This document shows, piece after piece, positions 48,621 through 60,203 of a stretch of 64,000 nucleotides of DNA (positions are counted from its first letter, which is position 1; every line of letters begins with the position of its first letter). The DNA is from Juglans regia. Its lineage: Eukaryota; Streptophyta; Magnoliopsida; Fagales; Juglandaceae. Both the position numbers and the translations under genes were made by a program. The notes under the pieces are model-generated. The model did not search any database and was not told the origin of the DNA. It worked only from the letters and a program-made list of their open reading frames with translations. The stretch lies in NCBI RefSeq assembly GCF_001411555.2, contig NC_049909.1, forward strand, positions 17,036,623 to 17,100,622. The letters are read 5' to 3'.

Positions 48621-48625
48621 TGCCA

Positions 48626-48653
48626 GGGGGTGGGGTGGGGTGGGGTGGGGGTG
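48626..48653 (+). promoter_or_regulatory. Putative G-quadruplex (GGGGT repeat)
   Basis: Five consecutive G-runs of 4-5 separated by single T bases, unusual in this AT-rich context, about 280-310 bp upstream of the zinc-finger start codon. The sequence satisfies the standard four-G-run rule; folding and function are unproven. Confidence 0.6.
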
Positions 48654-48848
48654 GCGTTGAAGCCAAAGTTAGAAATCGTCCTCGCAGCCTCGCAGGCAGT
48701 AAATAGCTATAAGTTGGGTTGGCTAAATTATTTTAATCTCCATCTTACTAAAATCCAACTGCTTTGCTTCAAATCGGGTGATATATCCGGTGTTAGGGCT
48801 TCATTTTGTCTCCATCGTCTCGATCTCCTCAGCCCCCATCCCCTGCCC

Positions 48849-48857
48849 TATATTTAA
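48849..48857 (+). promoter_or_regulatory. TATA box of the zinc-finger gene
   Basis: TATATTTAA, followed by a C/T-rich stretch (TTTTCTCCATTTCCATC) typical of plant transcription starts. It would give a leader of roughly 50 bases before the ATG at 48934. Confidence 0.55.
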
Positions 48858-48933
48858 CCCTTTTCTCCATTTCCATCTTTCTCATCAAGTTTTCCCATCT
48901 CTTAAATGTTAGCATACTAGGTAGTTTAGTACT

Positions 48934-49638
48934 ATGGGTGCTGAACTTGGCCTTCTCTCCTTGACCCAGCTTCAAAAATTGGCACAGTCCCAACAAAACA
49001 ATCAAAATCGGCATCAAATCAACCCTAGTACTTTTACCCCTGCAGGTGTGTGGATGTGGAACAGTACTATGCAACCCCACGAAGACGAGGATTCATGGGA
49101 GGTAAGAGCTTTTGCAGAAGACACTGGAAATGCCATGGGAACCACTTGGCCACCGAGGTCTTACACGTGCACCTTTTGTCGGAGGGAGTTCCGGTCGGCT
49201 CAAGCTCTAGGTGGCCACATGAACGTGCACCGCCGTGACCGGGCGCGGCTCCACCAAGCGCAGCCTAATCCCAGCAGCAGCAGTCCCACCTCACCTTCCA
49301 CTTCCTCATTTATAATCCCAACTCAAGAATTTGTCACCAATGGCGGATTGTGCCTGCTCTACCAATTGCCAAGCCCTAGCGGTGCTGCCTTCTCTTCAAC
49401 ACCAATAAATGCATGCATTGAGTCTCCTTCCACTCTTCTCTCAATCTCACCCTCTCCACCCAACAACTTAATGTCTCCTTGCTCTCCCTCCATTAACTTC
49501 CCACTGTCCGGGTCACCAGGCACTAATTCTTCTCGCTGTTACTCTAACAAAGCGATAGAACCTTCACTAACCATAGATAATGGCGATGAAGATCTTGATC
49601 TTGAGCTTCGGCTAGGGCAGAGACCGACGACATCATAA
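48934..49638 (+). CDS. SUPERMAN-like single C2H2 zinc-finger transcriptional repressor
   Basis: Intronless 234-residue protein. One plant-type C2H2 finger (about 75-100): [19 protein letters not shown] then [16 protein letters not shown], with Cys79, Cys82, His95 and His99 and the QALGGH signature that contacts DNA. The WPPRSYTC and [10 protein letters not shown] flanks are specific to the SUPERMAN/ZFP10/ZFP11/RABBIT EARS subfamily. A Ser/Pro-rich linker follows. The C-terminal LDLELRLG (221-228) is an EAR repression motif that recruits TOPLESS-type corepressors. It therefore should act as a nuclear repressor in organ or floral development. The ATG has A at -3 and G at +4, a good context. The N-terminus ([18 protein letters not shown]) does not tell me which member it is, so no symbol is given. 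Confidence 0.95.
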   Translation: MGAELGLLSLTQLQKLAQSQQNNQNRHQINPSTFTPAGVWMWNSTMQPHEDEDSWEVRAFAEDTGNAMGTTWPPRSYTCTFCRREFRSAQALGGHMNVHRRDRARLHQAQPNPSSSSPTSPSTSSFIIPTQEFVTNGGLCLLYQLPSPSGAAFSSTPINACIESPSTLLSISPSPPNNLMSPCSPSINFPLSGSPGTNSSRCYSNKAIEPSLTIDNGDEDLDLELRLGQRPTTS

Positions 49639-50670
49639 GAAGCAAGAAAAATGGAACAGAGTGCCATTGATATGTAAGATACAGCCTTTCATGGAATTTG
49701 TCTGAGAATTTTTTTTTATATATTTGTTTTATTTTCATTATTCGATCGATGATTGACATTTGGTTTGTGCGTGCGCGTGTGCGTGTGATGTAGAAAAGGG
49801 TGCAAATGAAAGAAAAAAATGGAAGCCAAAAAGAGCTAAGCACCATGTTATAAATTCCAAGAAACCGAAAAGAAAAATTATTTGAAAAGAGTAGTGATGA
49901 AAGAAGATTAGGGTTTTGAGTAATGGACCGGTAAAGTTTGCAGTGCACCGTCATTTTCTGTTCCAGAGTTTCTGAGAAAAGTCTGTCTGGCCATTTGTTT
50001 CTGTAGGGACTATATATATATATACATATATATTAGACAGCTTCTTCGCACCTCTTTTTTCCACAAACCACGAATATGCCATTTTCATTGAATTTTACAG
50101 CAGAAATGCTTCTTAGCAAGCTATATTTATGCCATTCACTGAGGAGGGCATGAAGTCATTAAGCAACTCGGAGTACTGTTCACATACGTCATCATGTAGA
50201 AGAAGGTAAACCTTGTCCATATGCGGAGATCTGATCTTTAGGGTTCTAGCACGTACGTACTAAATCCTTACAGATTTAAAAGCTCACATGCTTTCTTTTT
50301 TGCCCCAAAATGTTCTTTCTTGTATAACTATATATATATGTATTCTCATCCAAACTACTTTTAAGTAATTAGGATGCCTTTTGGATATATAACGAGGAAA
50401 ATCCGTGCATCCTGGAACGTCCGATCGAGGAGACACCTGGAGCTGATTAAGCTAGAAATGCGCTTAGTTAAGCTAGCTAGCTGGGTATACAATAAACTCG
50501 ATCCATGGTTACTCAGGCCTAAACCTTGAATATCATCATGCCTAAACCTTGATATGATCAAGCAGCTAGCTGCTTCACGTACGTACGCAAACAGCTTGGG
50601 TATCCCAGATGGTAAGTGGTCTTATCCCTGGCTTGTCATCCATCCATAAATATATATATATTATATGTGC
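49639..50670. other. Intergenic, 3' flank of the zinc-finger gene
   Basis: The first 150 bases probably hold the 3' UTR (ATATATTTGTTTTATTTTCA). The rest is AT-rich spacer with no gene seen. Confidence 0.5.
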
Positions 50671-51545
50671 TTTTTTTTTTTAAAGAGGATGAACCCGAAA
50701 TATTTTATTGATTACACTCATTTTTTATGGAGGAAAATCGTAATTACAACTGGATACATGGGGGTTACATATCATCTTAAATTCTAAACCTAGGTATCAA
50801 AATGAACTACAAGAACACAAAAGAAAACCACTAACCTTAATCCAATAAGAATACCTAACAAATCAAAACACAAAAGTGGGTGCTAACAAGACCTTCAATC
50901 AAAACAAGACAAAATAAAGTATAAATTGTACAACAAACTATAACATAAAAATGTTTTCGATGTCGTATAACTTGTAAACCTGTCTTGATCCATTCAAATA
51001 GCTTCATGTCTTTTGGAAGGTTGTCTCTGGTATTAAATAAATAATTTGTACCTCTTGTGCTTAGTTTAGCTAATTTGTCTACAACATGGTTCGGTTTCCT
51101 AAAAGAATGATAAAGACATACCACCATCGAACGAGCCGTCAATCTAGTCTCTTTCCAATATCTCTGACTATGCCAAGGAACTTGCCCATCTTTCTCCCAC
51201 CAATTAACCACTAGCTTAGAATTTGTTTCAATCTCTATGTGATTAATATTTAGTTTAGCACATAAACTAAGACCATCAAATAGGGCTCTTATTTCTGCAA
51301 TGTTGTTTGAATTAATACCATAGAACCTAACAAAAGCAAAAATCATATGACCATTCTCATCTCGAAGAATCCCTCCACCTCCACTTCGACCTGGATTGCC
51401 CAGACTACTGCCATCAATGTTAAGTTTAGCAAATCCCTGAGCCGAGTGCATCCGCTACAATATCTGCATAGACTTTTTCTAGACAGACATCTTCATTAAA
51501 CCAAGTTGCTGTAAAATCACCCCATCTGAGCATTTGGTGAAGGGC
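50671..51545 (-). mobile_element. LINE 3' end, 5'-truncated
   Basis: A T-run at 50671-50681 marks the poly(A) tail of a minus-strand element. Between it and about 51545 lie a 3' UTR-like segment and an RNase H domain. The right boundary and target duplication are not resolved. Confidence 0.65.
50855..51451 (-). pseudogene. LINE RNase H domain (RVT_3-like) remnant
   Basis: A 198-codon open frame on the minus strand. It starts within FAKLNIDGSSLGNPGRSGGG and GILRDENGHMIFAF, continues with NNIAEIRALFDGLSLCAKL, then INHIEIETNSKLVVNWWEKD and FRKPNHVVDKLAKLSTRG. This is the plant LINE RNase H domain that normally closes ORF2. The first catalytic Asp (NIDGSS) and the Glu (AEIRAL) are present. The next Asp, expected in E-T-D-S, is Asn here (IETNSK), which should abolish activity. 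The reverse transcriptase is missing, so this is a dead fragment; the ATG is not a real start. Confidence 0.85.
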
Positions 51546-51584
51546 TTATTCATTTTTTTGTGAATGAGCTGGTTTATGTGGTTA

Positions 51585-51638
51585 TACATATGTAAAGCTA
51601 GAATGGAGGAGCTTGCTCATTCTAGCTTTACATGTGTA
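51585..51638. repeat. 21-bp stem hairpin
   Basis: Arms 51585-51605 (TACATATGTAAAGCTAGAATG) end the left side and 51618-51638 form the complement with a single mismatch; the loop is 12 bases. Read here as arms of 21, with key word AAAGCTAGAATG. Confidence 0.85.
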
Positions 51639-53450
51639 TATATATATATATATATATACACTTTAACCCCCCTCCATTTCTCTCACCACAGCATAGCATA
51701 AAGACATGCAAATATATATGGTTCTTTAATTGTCACTCAACATTAGAGGCCACCACCATTAATATATAGAAGATTCTACATGATTCTAAAATAAAAAGTT
51801 CCCTAGCTTATCATAGAAGCTGGAAGCTTCAAGCAACATTAATGGAACCACCAAATCATATACTTAATTTGATCATGCGTTAGATGATTTCATATATATA
51901 TTTGTAAGTTATATATTATAAAAAAAATAATATATATCATGATTGTAATGGTCACGATCATTTCATCATCCCTTGATGTAATATTAAATGATTAGTATAT
52001 ATGTGAGAAAAATCAATCTTTTACTACCCTACATGTCAGAGGATCATTATAAAAAGACGATCGATAGTTAAAAGAATAATAATAAACATTCCTCATTTTA
52101 AAAAAAAAAATTCTATCTTGAGTAGATCTTATGGTAAAAAAATTATCTTCTACAAAATCCACCATATATAGCTTTGAACTTTGAAAAGTATTATGCACTG
52201 AACTACACTTCTTTACATTATATATATATTGAAGGGAAACTGTCATCATTCATTCATCATGTAAACTTATATCTATGACCAAATACATTATGGAATGTCC
52301 TCATATCAAGCATGACATCATAACCAAAATAATGCATTTAGAGCTCCACCAATACAATATTTCCTTTTGTGGCTGGCTTGATCTTTACTATTGCTGATAT
52401 TCTCTATAGACAAACGTCCAAGAGATAACACTCTCTGCATAAACAGATACTCAACCTCACCCTAACCTCTACAGACAAAAGTCCGAGAGATGAACTATTT
52501 TTTTAATTTTAATTAACAATAAGGAAATAAAAAAGAAAAGTAGTAAAATAGATGTGAAAAAAGATGGATTACAGCCACAAAGGTCAAATATGAAAGATTC
52601 TGTGACGGTCCATGATGACAACACATTTATCTCTTTTCAGCCACAAATGTCAAATCTAAAAGGTTTGGTGCTGGTGTTATGCATGGTATTATGCTTTGTT
52701 TAGATGTCATTAGAAGGCAGTACTAAAGATCACGATGGAGCTTGCATGAATCCTAATTGTGACTGATTTAATTAGATATATATTATCCAAATTAAGAAAA
52801 TAAAGATACAGTACCCAGACAAGAAAAAGGACCAAAGTACTCAACCTAGTGCAGGTTTCTTTGATCAATATATATATATAAGAGACAGAGAAGTACATCA
52901 TGATATTATATACAATCTAGCCAAACTGATCTAACAATCCAAGATGATTAGAGAGAATTTTGGTTCCTACAATAATCAAAATATAAATTAACCATGCACA
53001 TGTAAGGGGGTTTCCCTATTAGTACTATATATATAATTTGAAAGATTGAGCTAAATATATATTGATCATCATGTACGTACGTACTAATTAATTAGCATCT
53101 GGCGAAATGAATATCATTATCTTTAATATTGGGCCAAGGAGGAACGTACTTTTGGAGATGGTGTTAAATTTTAATGGCACTCATCATGAATAGATCGAAA
53201 TAAATAAATAAATATATATATATATATATATATATATGGCCTGAATCGATCTCGATCCACTGATAATTACAAGCAGAAATTATACCGCGGGCTATATATC
53301 CTTAATGCATGGTTAAGCTAGTCAGATCTAATTATGATTAATTACCTTTAATATATTATTGATAGGCAATTATAATGGGAAATCTTTCATGAAGAGTACT
53401 AGTACCATCGACCGGCGTAATGAGTGAGAGGATCATGAGGTAATTCCACG
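51639..53450. other. Intergenic, nothing recognised
   Basis: AT-rich with (AT)n tracts near 51637-51658 and 53213-53236. The phrase CACAAAGGTCAAAT/CACAAATGTCAAAT recurs at about 52576 and 52643, and GTCCAAGAGATAA/GTCCGAGAGATGAA near 52410 and 52482, small local duplications. No gene. Confidence 0.45.
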
Positions 53451-53453
53451 CAT

Positions 53454-53590
53454 CGCTATAAGAAAATCGGATTTTTGTGGTTATTTAATTGCTGTAAAAA
53501 GATTATTTATGATCAAAACAAACTCATTTTAACTGTAAATAATCATTTCGTTGGAATTAACTGTCATAAATAAATAATTTTCTTGTAGTG
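53454..53590. mobile_element. 137-bp CACTA-type MITE
   Basis: Left end CGCTATAAGAAAATCGG and right end AATTTTCTTGTAGTG are inverted copies of CACTACAAGAAAAT. The 3-bp duplication CAT lies on both sides (53451-53453, 53591-53593). Same family type as 34311-34438. Confidence 0.8.
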
Positions 53591-53593
53591 CAT

Positions 53594-53814
53594 ATATGTT
53601 TTTCCTTCAACCTTTTACATGATCAGTACTACTGGCCGTCACTGGTCACTGATTTTTTTATTATATATTATAATTAAAGGGATTTTGCTGCAGAAAGAAA
53701 CATAGTTAATAATTACCAGCAAGAAGCTGCATACTGATCCCAAATTATCCATTTCCTATGTATTAATCAATCGGCCTATACGTACGCGTGCCCACTTTGA
53801 TCATGACACTTATA

Positions 53815-53856
<42 letters not shown>

Positions 53857-56800
53857 GTATCTATGTATGTATGTATGTATATGCATGTGTGATGTATACG
53901 AGGGAACTGGCCCACTCCGGTCTCGGCGGGTATGAGATCGAGTAGGACAGCTAACTGAGATGCGGCCGGTTAATTCAGCCGAAGCGAAAGAGAGGTTTGC
54001 AGAAAATGATACAGAGAAGTACTGTTACACAACTTTCTCATAAAATTATATTAAAATATTATTTCTTTTTTAATTTTGTTTCACTTTATGGGTTTGAGTT
54101 AAAATAATAATAATAATTATTTATTAAAGAAAAATTTTAACTTACGACTTTTTTTACAACTATTTCACGATGTCTCTATGAAATAGAGCATAGTTTTATA
54201 AAAGTGAAATTAATTTTTAACAAAGCGGCAAGATTAATATAGTTGTAGAACGATTGAGTTGTAAATAGTTATAGAAAAATTCTACTCACCATCCGGCCTA
54301 CAGTACCACATGACGTTACATGTTTTGATTTTTTATCTTTTGATTTTTTTTTTTTCTTTAGTAGGTGTGCCGTGTAAATTAAAGGTGATTGCAAATATCA
54401 TTTCTCTTTCCTAAACCTTCCACATATCATGTACATCCTTACCCATGAGTAGTACTACTATATATCCATTCGTAAAAAAATCTCCACCACAAATATTTGT
54501 AATTTAATTGTTGACACTCATGATCATATATTATATATTGGAAGTAGTAACAAATTACACAATATGCGATAAATATAGGAAGGAGGTGAATATTTCATCA
54601 ACGTCCAAGGGGTTCATATTAATACATAATTAATATTGAATGATGATCAAAATATAATTTCATACTCTTTATTTAATATTTGATATTCGACCCTACATTT
54701 TTTGGGGGTATGAATTAATATTTGGTGTGAACTTCATTAGTATATATAAACCGATACGCACTCAACAATATTCACGTACGACAAAAGTGGTTTTAATGTA
54801 AGTCATATGAAATTAATAAATTTTCATGTAAAATTAACTGGCTTGATTGGAATATTTTTCTAAAATGACATGACTTCCATGAAACAATTAGTGCAAGCTA
54901 GCAAATTAAAACGCTAGATCGATCATGACCTCTATCGATCGACTTTGATCTGTATCTGGTACTCAAAAACTCAACTTCATTTCCCAACTCGATCGATCGC
55001 TAGCTCTCACAGGATCCATTTCACAAATTCCAGTTTTAGATCACATGTTGTTCAATATATGCATTCTCAAATATTATAAATTAAAGACGTACGTGCTTAT
55101 CGCATAGTATCGGGCTAGCTAGCAAGCAGCTTGCATCAATATTGCATCTTCATATATATTATTTTCAAAATTAATTTATCTTTCTGATCCTACTCTGACG
55201 TTTTGATTTAATTAGCTATCATTTATCTCTGCTGCCTATTGGGTAGTGAAGATTATGGCCTTGTATTTGTTGTGATTTTTGGATTGGTATTTGGTAATAA
55301 TTTGATGCTTTTAGTACTTGAGCCATTCTTGCGACATCATCGTAATCTTGTGATACAGTACCCATCAATAATATTTTGTGATTCAAAGATTTGTATCTTC
55401 TTCCTGTTTTTATTTTCTTCTTCAGTTGCTTTTTTGGCCATTTTCAATAGGACTGTACTTGAAACAGTGATAAATGCTTGGCATGTCATTCCTGGACTCT
55501 TCTTCGGCTTGGTTGGTTGGTAGCTAGGCCTGCACATACAGGTTACAGCTCTAGCTAGCTACCTTGTATATTGAAGCTATACCTTTCACAAACTCAGATC
55601 TTTCCCTTTTTCCAAAACGAAAACAGACATTCTACAATTTAGGCTGGTAAATTAAATATGCAAACTTAAAACACAGTATCTTTTAGCCATTCTCTTACAC
55701 TTGCAATTTGCAAAGTACACTCCTTGCCTGCCTAACCAAAAAGAAGGCAAGAAAGCGAAGGAAGATCAAAACAGTGCGCTCGATGATCTGTCATCCGCAT
55801 TTCTCATATTATATATATACAAATTAGGAGGCAAAAAAAAAAGGAGGGGGGGAGAGCTTCATGCATGTACAAGTACTACAGGTGGGGTTTCGTATTCCCT
55901 GAGTGATCAGTAGGGTTTGAGATCACTTCCCTTTTCTCGAAAACAGAAACAAAGATGTTACTGTTGGCTACTTAATTAATTACCTTCAGGATTATTACTG
56001 AATCATCGTGTAAATTTCGTATGTTCAACTACTGTACGTACTTTTGTAGGGACCCCCAGCCATCCCCTAATCTATCCCTCTCGTACGTGGACCCCCACCA
56101 GAAATCCTTACCTGGGGACATGCAGAGAGCCAGCTAAGAGCGTACATATTTCATGATTTCAATTTCTTGGCCAGACATAGTTGTAGTGCTTGGTCCCCCT
56201 CTCTCTCCCTCTCCCTCCGGCCCCTTGACTGGATGATAAAGAATTAAAGATCGATACTAATTAATTGCTAGGTGTCCCCATTCTTCATTCATCTCTGATC
56301 TTCCTCTCGTTCTGCCAGCTTCATGTGTACGTATATGTGTGCATATATAAATATATATATATATATAGAGAGAGAGATCTTTGCAGATAAAAAAACCCTA
56401 GCTATCTAGGAAACCCTTAATAAAAAGATATTAAACAGACCCCAATGCTTGATCACGTCCTATAAATGCTTGTTTTATCTGGCAGGCTGAGTAAAATCGA
56501 CCAAGATTCGGACAGTTAAAAGGGAAGAGAGGAGAAAGAGAGAGGTGGTGTGACGGGATAGGTGGGGTTGTTAAAAGCAATGCTTCTGGGAAGTGGGTTT
56601 GAGGTATGGTCGTGGTCATGAGTGCATGGGGCTCGGATTCCCCGTCGCCAATCCATAATCATTGCCTTTCTCTTATCCTCATCTGCATCGAAGTCTGTCT
56701 CCTTGCCCCTCCCTTCTAAACGGTTGACTGTTACTATAGTGACACTTGAGACAAATTAAGCGCCAAAAAAAAAAAAAAAAAAAACACTGCTTCTAAACAG

Positions 56801-57043
56801 TACTGCAGAACCATTCACGTTGTCAATAAATATATGGAAAACGAGAATCTATCGATCGAATCTCTATTTTTTATTTATTTAATAGTTAAGCAAGTGTTTC
56901 TAATGTGTTTGTAATTTCTTTTTACAAAATGCTTAAAGGGATTTTTAAAATATTTGAAAGAAAAAACACAAAAAATAAAAGTGCAATTTGCACTATACAG
57001 GGTACTATGTAGAGTCACCTTTCTCGACGATCCTAGCATTGTC

Positions 57044-57048
<5 letters not shown>
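53594..57048. other. Intergenic, no gene supported
   Basis: AT-rich with (AT)n at 53817-53852 and (ATGT)n beside it. A hydrophobic open frame at 55239-55523 has no ATG start and no family match. Segments 53905-54000 and 56500-56720 are more GC-rich but unrecognised. Confidence 0.45.

Positions 57049-57085
<37 letters not shown>
57049..57085. repeat. (AT)n microsatellite at the Helitron-like junction
   Basis: About 18 TA units; the candidate Helitron 3' end abuts its right side. Confidence 0.9.
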
Positions 57086-57088
<3 letters not shown>

Positions 57089-57094
57089 GTCAGA

Positions 57095-57116
57095 GTAACG
57101 TGCAAAGCACATTTAC
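57095..57116 (-). terminator. Helitron-like 3' terminal hairpin
   Basis: GTAACGTGCAAAGCACATTTAC folds into a stem of about eight pairs with an AAA loop, about ten bases from the CTAA end. Such hairpins are thought to stop rolling-circle transposition; this is not a transcription terminator. Confidence 0.5.
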
Positions 57117-57276
57117 CTAGTTGGGTTCAACAGGGTTTTAACAAAAATAATATCAATTTTTTACAAAAAAATTGATTAATGAATAATTTAATGCATAGAA
57201 ACTAAAAATAATAATTAATTTAGCAAATATCTTTAGATAATGATAGGCTAGTGATGTATAATAATTTGTAGTCACA

Positions 57277-58020
57277 CTACAATAAATCAGGCATTTTCCA
57301 GCATTCAAAATTATCGCAAAAATATCATATAATCACTGCATTTGATCAGTTTCGGCAATTTTTAGTTTGCTACATTTTCAACAAAATTAAGTGTTCACTT
57401 CTGATCAATTTTAGCGATAGCCAAAACTAGTCAAAAAAATCCAATATTATCGGCGATTTTATTTCGTCTCAAATGCCCCAAAAAAACAACGGAAATAGTG
57501 TGATTCGTTTACCACTAAATCGTTGAGAAAAGTCAATTGCAATTATATATATCGTCATAAATGCTCAATAAATCGTCGAAAATTAGTCTTCTTTTTTCCA
57601 GCTATATAGATCTATCGTCATTATTCTATCTTTCCAACAGGTAATTATTCAACAATTATTCTTTTCGTCGCACTTGAATTTATTTCCAACGTCAACAAAT
57701 TGCCGTAAAAGCTATCCTCGCCACCGCAAAAAATTAATCGCAATGATTTAGTTGGCCGTTGGCATAGATATATGCAACTAATATCCACTTATTACGTCGC
57801 AGATGAATCGCCAGAATAAGGTCAATTGCATCGATTCTTCACATCACCGCAATAGCCACAATAGCCTATGTAACTTTTTTTCGGTGATCACGAATCGCTG
57901 CAAAACCTATCTTCCAATTTTCATATATATGCTCATTTCCAACGAGTTTGAATTTCGTCGCGCCGCTTTGGTTCTTTTCTTTTTTTTTTCTTCGCCTAGA
58001 GATGTTGGCTGGGCTTCATT
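57277..58020. repeat. CACTA-type terminus with subterminal repeats
   Basis: Starts CACTACAATAAATCAGGC and is followed by many short words built on TCGTCG, TCGC and GCGA in both orientations (ATCGCAAAA, CGTCATAAATG, TCGCCGCAAAA-like), the style of CACTA subterminal regions. No matching right terminus is seen, so it is a fragment, probably nested. Confidence 0.4.
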
Positions 58021-58046
58021 TTCACACTTCATCTAATCATATAATG

Positions 58047-58157
58047 TTTATCTTATTAACACATAATTTATCTTATTTCAGGTCAGTCACTAAATACTAA
58101 ATAATTATTTAGTGACTCACCTGAAATAATAAATAAATTATGTTTTAATAAGATAAA
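58047..58157. repeat. Long hairpin, about 50-bp stem
   Basis: Arms 58047-58096 and 58106-58157 are inverted copies with a few mismatches and small gaps (for example ATTTCAGGTCAGTCACTAAA against TTTAGTGACTCACCTGAAAT). The loop is about 9 bases. Non-coding. Confidence 0.85.
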
Positions 58158-60203
58158 TTGCACTTAATTAAGTCATGTAAAATAATATTGTTTCATCATT
58201 CATTGTGGAACACTTTTCAGTCATAATATTATGTGTTAATTTCCAATCCTTTTTCACCTAAATGTTTCCTGAAAGAATTCTTTCAGATCCAATATTTTTA
58301 TATAACACTTGTAGTGTTTATCCAACAGTACACATGCCTTATAATATTAAGTACCTAGAAATTGGAAACATAAAGGAAAAAGATTGAACTTTCATTATAT
58401 TCACTAAGAACATGTAGGATTCCCATGTTCAAATCTTTGAGCACCATTTTCATCTAATTTAATAATTTAATGACATTCATTCATCCAAACTCAGATGGAA
58501 ATTCACATTAAAGTAATTATGGGCTATACACTGGGGTGGACCAATCGGAACCCAGAACCTACAACTTAACTACAAAATATTGAGAACACATTATGCGACG
58601 CACAAATCTAGAAATCTGCACATTTATTCAAATATGTCAACTGTGCTGCTCCTCTATCTTTAAAAATTATATCTAGTCAGATATAAAAATATGCACCTAG
58701 GCACGAGGGCTGGGTAGAACAGCTTCTTACATGACTGCATAAATGCCCTTATACTTGTGGGATATTTCATATTTCCATCTGGACAAACACCAATCTAGTA
58801 ATCATACATAAAGCGCATCAGTACACATCGTTAGAGCAGTTATAGAAGAGTAGTGAATTCGCTGCATTGACAATTGAGGAAAATAAAATATATATAGTCA
58901 TATAAAAAAACATCCAACATAATGTCAGAGACAGAAGCATGTAAGCAAACCTGAATATGAGTAATCCATCAATCACCACCAATATCCAACACCCAGATTT
59001 ACATGTTAGGGCTTATCAAAAAACAAAACCAAATGACTAAACCATAAGTGTATAGAGAACCGTTAAACTCATTATGTTTGGTTGTTGAACCAAACTCAAC
59101 TCAACTCTAACTAATCATTAATGGGACCGTCACCACCAACCAAACTTAAGGTACCATACCCTACTTTTCATCACCAACCAACAGGTACCAAGCAACCTGA
59201 TGTATCATCATACCTAAAGCTATGACCAGACTGACTTTTGAACCAGCCACCTCAACAAGTTAATACCAATCAAATCACAAAATTTGGACTAGAATTAAAC
59301 AAGCAGTCGTTTAGGTACTTTTCAATAATGAGACCCTTATTGTCTTTTCTAAGTCAAAATCTTCTTATCATTCTCAATATTCTCTTATTCTTTTTTTCAT
59401 TTTAAGAGTAAAAGCAACCTCCATTGGCATCTAACTTTCAAAATCACTATTTTCTGTTTCAACAAATCTTCTTTGATATCCTTCAAAGTCCTCTAGTTGC
59501 CCCTCTTTTCTTCTTAATTATTATTATTTTATTATTTATTAGTAAAAATAACCTCAATCCACAAATTTTCTAGCAATCACAAGTAGATTTTCCACTCTTT
59601 GATTTTATCATTTTAGTAAGTTTTTGGTACAATCCATGGGTCTTAGGAGAGGGAGAAACACAGACTGACGTCAAAACAAGCTAGCTAAGAACTCATCTAT
59701 CTAATAAAATTCACATCTCTACAACTACATGTTATTTTGTTCCTCATATGGTCAAAAGAATATCTATTCCTAATAAAAAGATAAAAATAAAATAAAATAG
59801 AAACACAATCAAAGAGCAAAGAATGAACAAAAACAAAAGCAGATAACCAAGCTCCCATTCTACATATGTACCATTGCAACACTTCATGGGCAATTCCTTT
59901 TTGCCTACAGAAAAATGGAACTTCCATGAGTGACGCTAACATATTCAGAGCAAGTTGTAACAATGATATGTCCTGCTTCTATACCTTAAATCTAGAAGTC
60001 TATCCAACACAATTGAAATTGTTTGAAGAACAAACAGGTCATGATCAGTATGCTCATCTCTTACTTTCCCTGTCTAAAAGTGTAAACAAAGAGCCAAGGA
60101 CTATGAAAATGGCAAGAGCAGAACACAGTCAAGAGAAAAGAAAGTTCTAGATGAAAACATGAAAATTTGTTTTTTTTTTTTTTTTATGAAAAGAAGGTTT
60201 CTA
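58158..60203. other. No gene fragment identified
   Basis: About 2 kb between the hairpin and the kinase fragment. Composition is similar to the flanking captured region (introns would look like this). I could not match any of it to a known protein; further pieces of the kinase gene may lie at 59850-59920 but the similarity is too weak to call. Confidence 0.4.

Noticed and set aside
55239..55523. Hydrophobic 94-codon open frame on the plus strand
   Set aside because: It begins at TTG rather than ATG, has no recognised family pattern and lies in AT-rich spacer where hydrophobic chance frames are common.
59850..59920. Possible further exon of the kinase fragment (after TTTTTCTGTAG on the minus strand)
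   Set aside because: Similarity to the expected MVMDMLGPSLW region is too weak to separate from chance.
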